Source: FEN-1191 sp963819195
GTDB lineage: Bacteria > Pseudomonadota > Gammaproteobacteria > Steroidobacterales > Steroidobacteraceae
Reading direction: 5' to 3'
NCBI GenBank assembly: GCA_963819195.1
Contig: CAWFVL010000002.1
Coordinates: forward strand, 248,001 to 312,000
DNA: 64,000 bases
Shown here: piece by piece, positions 59,703 through 64,000 of the stretch
Layout: the number at the start of each line of letters is the position of its first letter
How positions within the stretch are numbered: position 1 is the first letter of the stretch
Translations under genes and position numbers: made by a program
The notes under the pieces: model-generated
Seen by the model: the letters and a program-made list of their open reading frames with translations, nothing else
Database searches by the model: none
What the model was told of the DNA's origin: nothing

Positions 59703-61754
59703 ATGGCGATGCACGGCATCGAGCCCGCCGGGGTTGCGTCATTGGCCGGAATGGCCTTTCTCACACTGTGCGCAGGCCACGCCCGCGGCGCCGACTCGCC
59801 GTCCCTGGACACGATTCTCGACGGACTGAATTCGGTCCACCCGTTCAGCGAAGTCGCGCTGTCACCCGATGGCAGGCGACTGGTGTACGGCAATGTCGTG
59901 ACCGGTAAACGCTCCGGCGCCGATGTCGACGTGTCGGCCCTGTGGATCGTCGACGCCAAAGACGGCTCGGCGCCGGTGCGGCTGACGGCTTGCCCCGGAT
60001 CGGTCTGCGATGAGCATGCTGCTGCCTGGTCGGCAGACGGCAAACATATCGCGTTCGTCACCACCGGTTCGGACGAGCAATCCCAGATCGTCGCCGCGGA
60101 TGCGGCCGGCGGCGGTATTACGACGCTCACGCAGGCGCACGGTCCGCTCGATACGCCGCGGTTCTCTCCGGACGGCAAACGCATCGCGTTTCTCTACGCC
60201 GAGGGTGCCCCGAAGCAGCCCGGACCGTTGAATCCGCTCGGCCGCGACGCCGGCGTGCTGTCATCGACGATCTACGAGCAGCGTCTGGCCGTGGTGCCGG
60301 CGCAGGGCGGGGCGATCGAGGTGCTCGGTCCTGCCGATCTGAACATCTATGAATACGACTGGTCACCCGACAGCACGAATTTTGTGGTGACGGCGGCGCA
60401 CGGTTCCGGTGACAACAACTGGTGGCTGGCCGAACTCGATGTCATCGATGCCGGGAGCGGCGCGGTACGGACGCTGTTGAAACCGCCGCTGCAGATGGCG
60501 GCGCCTCGCTGGTCCGGCGATGGCAGCCGGATTGCCTACATCGGTGGCGTCATGAGCGACGAGACGATAACGGGTGGCGATCTGTACGTGATCAGGCGCG
60601 ATGGCGGGGTGCCGATCGATGTCACCCCTGGACTTCCCGCCTCGGTGCAGACCTTCAGCTGGAACGGTTCCGCCTCGAGCGTCGTTGCCACCGAGTTCGC
60701 CGCTGGCGAGGAGGTGCTGGCGGCCATCGACGTCGATAGGAAAGCCCAGCGCGAACTATGGCGCGGACCGCAGATGATCTGGGCGAACAACATCATTGGT
60801 CTTGCCCCCGGCGATGCGGGTATCTCACTGTCGCGCGACGGCAGGTTCTCCGCGGTCATTCGGCAGTCCTATACCGAGCCGCCGGAAATTGCGACTGGGC
60901 CACCGGGTAGGTGGCATGTCATCACGCATGCGAACGCCCAGGTGCGTCCCCTGACCGGCGAGGTCACGATTGTCCGGTGGCACAGCGCGCCCTATGAAGT
61001 GCAGGGTATGTTGATTGCGCCGCCGAAAGTCGAACCCGGTAAGCGCTACCCCGTGGTGGTGGATGCCCATGGTGGTCCGGCGTACGCGCACTACCCGATT
61101 TTTCCGACGCTTTCGGACTCCTTCGATGCGGCGCTGGCGAATCGCGGGTACTACGTGTTCAAGCCGAACCCGCGCGGCAGCTATGGCCAGGGCGAGACAT
61201 TCACGCAGGCCAACGTCAAAGACTTCGGTGCCGGTGATCTGCGCGATATCCTTGCCGGCCTCGATGCGGTCCTGAAAAGCGCGCCGATCGACGCCGACCG
61301 GGTCGGTATCACCGGCTGGAGCTACGGCGGCTACATGACGATGTGGGCGATCACTCAGACTCAGCGGTTCAGGGCGGCGGTGGCCGGGGCGGGCCTGTCG
61401 GACTGGCTCAGCTATTACGGCACCAACGATATCGACACCTGGATGCTGCCGTATTTCGGCGCCTCGGTGTATGAGGATCCCAAGGTCTACGAGCGCAGCT
61501 CGCCAATGACCTTCATCAAGAACGTGCGCACACCAACCCTGCTGCTGGGTGGCGATCGGGATGCGGAAGTGCCGATCACGCAGTCGTATGAGTATTGGAA
61601 CGCGCTGCGCCGTCTGGGCGTGACGACCGAGTTTGTCGTCTATCCCGACGAGGGGCACGTGTTCTTCAAGCGGGAGGATCAGTTGGACGCGATGTCGCGC
61701 ATCGTGGATTGGTTCGATGGCCACATGAAGCCGGGGCCAGCGGGAGTGCAGTAG
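59703..61754 (+). CDS. Exported S9-family prolyl oligopeptidase-like peptidase
   Basis: A 683-residue protein with a signal peptide (FLTLCAGHARGAD). The N-terminal half has beta-propeller repeats typical of S9 enzymes (SPDGRRLVYGN, SADGKHIAFVT, SPDGKRIAFLY). The C-terminal alpha/beta hydrolase has the Ser in GWSYGGY (S540), Asp in GGDRDAEVP (near 620) and His in DEGHVFF (near 651). The type is S9C acylaminoacyl peptidase or DPP-like. It acts on peptides in the periplasm. GGGGGAG lies just before the ATG. Confidence 0.94.
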   Translation: MAMHGIEPAGVASLAGMAFLTLCAGHARGADSPSLDTILDGLNSVHPFSEVALSPDGRRLVYGNVVTGKRSGADVDVSALWIVDAKDGSAPVRLTACPGSVCDEHAAAWSADGKHIAFVTTGSDEQSQIVAADAAGGGITTLTQAHGPLDTPRFSPDGKRIAFLYAEGAPKQPGPLNPLGRDAGVLSSTIYEQRLAVVPAQGGAIEVLGPADLNIYEYDWSPDSTNFVVTAAHGSGDNNWWLAELDVIDAGSGAVRTLLKPPLQMAAPRWSGDGSRIAYIGGVMSDETITGGDLYVIRRDGGVPIDVTPGLPASVQTFSWNGSASSVVATEFAAGEEVLAAIDVDRKAQRELWRGPQMIWANNIIGLAPGDAGISLSRDGRFSAVIRQSYTEPPEIATGPPGRWHVITHANAQVRPLTGEVTIVRWHSAPYEVQGMLIAPPKVEPGKRYPVVVDAHGGPAYAHYPIFPTLSDSFDAALANRGYYVFKPNPRGSYGQGETFTQANVKDFGAGDLRDILAGLDAVLKSAPIDADRVGITGWSYGGYMTMWAITQTQRFRAAVAGAGLSDWLSYYGTNDIDTWMLPYFGASVYEDPKVYERSSPMTFIKNVRTPTLLLGGDRDAEVPITQSYEYWNALRRLGVTTEFVVYPDEGHVFFKREDQLDAMSRIVDWFDGHMKPGPAGVQ

Positions 61755-61764
61755 GGGGCAACTG

Positions 61765-62232
61765 TCATCGATCGGAACGCCCCAACCATCGAGCCACCGT
61801 GCGCCGGTATTCGAGATAGCCGACTCCGAAGCGAGACTCCAGCGCGCGCTCCTCGGGCAGGATCTGCGCCAGGTAGATGAACAGCACAAATACCGGCGGC
61901 ACCAACCAGGGACCGGCCGTGCCGAGCCACAGCGCCCATCCGATCAGCAAGAGCGACAGTCCCAGGTACATCGGATTGCGACTGAAGCGAAAAATTCCGC
62001 CCGTCACCAGATGTGAGGCCTTGCCCGGCTCCATCGGGTTAAGGGTCGTCCCTGACTGGCGAAACTTGGTGACCGCGGCTGCGGCGATGACCAGTCCCGA
62101 CGCGATGGGGAGCGCATGCGATGCGATTCCAGGGCGGGGTCAGCAGCGCGGCGATGGGCCACCACCGATGCAGGTCCACATAAGGATGGCTGCCAGCAGC
62201 ATCAGCAGGGGCGGCGGAATACGAGGCTGCAT
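61765..62232 (-). pseudogene. Isoprenylcysteine/phosphatidylethanolamine methyltransferase-like gene with two frameshifts
   Basis: The downstream frame (from ATG 62034) encodes 89 residues including FSRNPMYLGLSLLLIGWALW and LPEERALESRFGVGYLEYR, diagnostic of the ICMT/PEMT membrane methyltransferases. Its beginning is upstream: ATG 62232 opens MQPRIPPPLLMLLAAILMW but meets a stop at 62140. A middle piece LHRWWPIAALLTPPWNRIA lies in another frame, and the frame returns at ALPIASGLV...GTTLNPMEP. So about one base is lost near 62188 and one gained near 62116. Either the gene is dead or the sequence has errors here. Confidence 0.75.
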
Positions 62233-62292
62233 CGAATTGACTCCAGGAGCCGCGATCAGGCTTCCGCTTCATAGTTTAGCCGTTCGTGGGGG

Positions 62293-62739
62293 ATGCGCAT
62301 GTTCATGGGTGCGCTGGTGCTGTTTGGGTTGATGGCGACGATTTTGCTCGCCTGGAGATTCGACACCAAAAGATTGCTGACCCGGGATTTTCCGGAAGTT
62401 GAACCATTTGCGGGCCGTCTATACCGGTGCCGGATCTATGCAGGTGGCGAAGCGTCGACGCTCAGCGATGTCGGAGCCGATGCGCGGGGCATCTATCTTC
62501 AGCCTCCGAAGGATCTGCCCAAGGGAGCTCGCAATTTCTTCTGGAACAGCAGCGGCCTGTATTGCCTGAAGAAGCCGGTCTTCATACCCTGGGACATCTG
62601 GTCTATCGCCGTTCGCGCCTGCCCTTTCACAGACAGGTCGTGTTCAGGACCCCTCGAACGGGGCGACGTTCCTGGTGCCGCGAGAGACGGCATGCGGTTG
62701 TTCGCGGACGCATCGCGTGAGTTCCCCGCCCGGCCGTGA
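62293..62739 (+). CDS. Small membrane protein of unknown function, probably frame-disrupted
   Basis: A 148-residue open frame. The first 97 residues look coherent: a membrane helix (MFMGALVLFGLMATILLAW), then RLYRCRIYAGGEASTLSDVGADARGIYLQP and CLKKPVFIPWDI. After that the frame reads poorly. Another frame gives HLVYRRSRLPFHRQVVFRT, a third gives NGATFLVPRETA, and then the first frame resumes at MRLFADASREF. A composite of the three frames reads as one smooth protein, suggesting small insertions or deletions near 62595, 62665 and 62690. No family recognised. Confidence 0.5.
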   Translation: MRMFMGALVLFGLMATILLAWRFDTKRLLTRDFPEVEPFAGRLYRCRIYAGGEASTLSDVGADARGIYLQPPKDLPKGARNFFWNSSGLYCLKKPVFIPWDIWSIAVRACPFTDRSCSGPLERGDVPGAARDGMRLFADASREFPARP

Positions 62740-62809
62740 GTCGCGCGCCCGCCGCGGCGCGGGTATATTGGATCGAGTCCGAGTAGCCAGCCGAGAGCCC
62801 GCGACCCCC

Positions 62810-63398
62810 ATGCCCAACCGCTTCGCCCTTGCCCGATCGCTGCTGTTGCTGCCGTTCGCTGCTGGCAGCCTGCTCAGCCCCGCCGAGTGCCTCGCGCGCC
62901 GTGTTGGATGAGCACAGCGGCGTCACCATCAATGCCGTATCGGCGCCGCTGGTGTTTGGTCGCATTCATCGCGATAGCAAATCGGCGGCGCGTGACTACG
63001 TGACGCTGGTGGCTGCGGAACAGGACAACGCGGGCAAGTACACCCAGCTGTTTCTGATGTATCGCTGGTCGCGTTCCTTTGGCGGCCAGGCGCCGCAGCC
63101 TGAACAGAATGCCGGCACTCTGGTGGTGGTAGCGGATGGCCGCGAAATCCTGATGGAGCCGCTCGAGCGGATTCCGATCGATCCGGCGCATACCAAGGAT
63201 CTATTCTTGCCCGCCAGCGATCTGACGGCCAAGTACGCCTATCTGACCAATTTCGAGACCATGCGTGCCATCGCTAACAGTCACGAACTGTTGGTCAAAT
63301 TGCCCAAGGAGCATGACTCACCGGACACACCCTTCACGCTCTGGGAAGACGGCAGAGCGGCACTGGCGCAGCTGGTCAACCAGCTGAACGGATCGTAG
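62810..63398 (+). pseudogene. Exported protein of unknown function with a frameshift
   Basis: ATG 62810 opens a good signal peptide (MPNRFALARSLLLLPFAAG) but runs into a stop at about 62911. The mature part is in the next frame: from about 62890, ASRAVLDEHSGVTINAVSAPL through to 63398, about 165 residues, with GRIHRDSKSAARDYVTLV and ERIPIDPAHTKDLFLPASDL. The two frames join smoothly around 62880-62905 if one base is removed. No family is recognised for the mature part. Confidence 0.6.
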
Positions 63399-63412
63399 TC
63401 AGGCAGTCCTCA

Positions 63413-64000
63413 TCAGGGAGGCCCTGGTCGCACGTCGCCCTGCATCAAGGTGCCGAAACTGCGGCTGTCGGTGCGGTTGAGGGCGTCCCGGCCGACCTCC
63501 AGTGTCATATCGACATCGATCGGCAGCAGGATAGTCTCATCGTCCAGATGCGTCGGGTCTGGTTTCGGTGCCGCGGCCAGCGCGTCCCGCCATGCCTTAT
63601 TGATTTCCTGCGGTGCATTGATCAGCGGACTGCGCAGATTGGAGCCGGTGCTGCTGTCCGCGACCCCGACCTGGGGCGTGGACTTGATGGTCATGGCGCC
63701 GCTCGCAGGACTGAAGGCCACCACGAGCGTGCCGGCGTTGGTGCGGAATGCGCCTTTGGGCAACGATTCGCGCAGCAGTTCGCCGGCCAGCGCGCCGACC
63801 GTGCACGCGTAGCCCAAGTCGTAGGTCTGAAGCTTCGCCTGCGGATCCAGGCCGCCAGTGCGGCAGACGATTCCCGCTCGTTCGTAGCTCTGATCGGCCC
63901 CTTCGCCCAGACCAATCTTGGCCCCGTAGTCGATGGTCGCGGGCTTATCCCCCAGATCAGCGGCTCGTGCAAAGAAGTGCGCCGCCGCCACTGGGTCCTT
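63413..64000 (-). CDS. Sel1/TPR-like protein, 3' part (truncated by the window end)
   Basis: The frame runs to the window edge. The last 195 residues are seen; the first part (DPVAAAHFFARAADLGDKPATIDYGAKI, GLGEGADQSY) reads like a Sel1 repeat. Four Cys residues are few; a C-terminal region FRTNAGTLVVAFSPASGAMTIKSTPQVGV follows, then a DDETILLPIDVDMTLEVG segment. The function is unknown. It converges with the preceding damaged gene after 14 bases. The start lies outside. Confidence 0.7.
   Translation of the reverse strand, partial: KDPVAAAHFFARAADLGDKPATIDYGAKIGLGEGADQSYERAGIVCRTGGLDPQAKLQTYDLGYACTVGALAGELLRESLPKGAFRTNAGTLVVAFSPASGAMTIKSTPQVGVADSSTGSNLRSPLINAPQEINKAWRDALAAAPKPDPTHLDDETILLPIDVDMTLEVGRDALNRTDSRSFGTLMQGDVRPGPP

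Overview
The window reads as a high-GC gammaproteobacterial chromosome. Conserved gene neighbourhoods place it there: mfd-csiV, lolC/E/D, exbBD-msbA-lpxK-kdsB, divergent rne/rluC, yceF/yceD-rpmF-fabH, clpS-clpA/infA/aat, trxB/ftsK-lolA-rarA-serS. An UrcA-family protein and a SigTTP-type ECF sigma factor paired with a kinase-TPR protein point towards the Xanthomonadales/Steroidobacterales side. The genus cannot be told from sequence alone. No rRNA, CRISPR array or intact mobile element is seen, and there is one complete tRNA (tRNA-Ser, anticodon UGA).

Layout. 1-5.1 kb: end of an unknown gene, a GNAT acetyltransferase, a CsiV-like protein, mfd and a small exported protein. 5.2-14 kb: envelope biogenesis, with the lipoprotein-release ABC system LolC/LolE/LolD, an ExbB/ExbD proton channel, MsbA, LpxK, a Trm112-like protein and KdsB. 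14-22.2 kb: rne with a long leader, rluC, the Maf-type phosphatase yceF, yceD, rpmF, fabH and an OPT transporter; plsX is missing from its usual place. 22.3-30 kb: an Lpp/OprI-like lipoprotein, lexA with an SOS box abutting its start codon, and a type II secretion set gspC-D-E-F. 30-41.5 kb: the N-degron proteolysis genes (clpS, clpA, aat), infA, a FemAB-like protein, trxB, ftsK, lolA, rarA and serS.

From 41.6 kb the window becomes accessory. It holds a dicarboxylate/amino-acid symporter, a convergent pair of secreted proteins with long polyserine linkers, a decayed IS605-type tnpB, and tRNA-Ser. A copy of the 3' 56 nt of that tRNA lies 2.9 kb downstream and brackets an M48 membrane protease and a homologue of the BciA/DVR-type 8-vinyl reductase of (bacterio)chlorophyll synthesis. 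Then come an M20 peptidase, an exported protein of unknown family, the ECF sigma/kinase-TPR pair, an UrcA protein, a TPR protein and an S9 peptidase. The last stretch (62.1-62.9 kb) shows frame disruptions in consecutive genes, either real decay or local sequence error.

How the genes work together: several loci serve the outer membrane. MsbA, LpxK and KdsB make and move LPS; LolCDE and LolA carry lipoproteins, for which the Lpp-like protein is a likely client; GspC-F belong to a type II secretion system that could export the polyserine proteins. Aat, ClpS and ClpA are successive steps of bacterial N-degron degradation.
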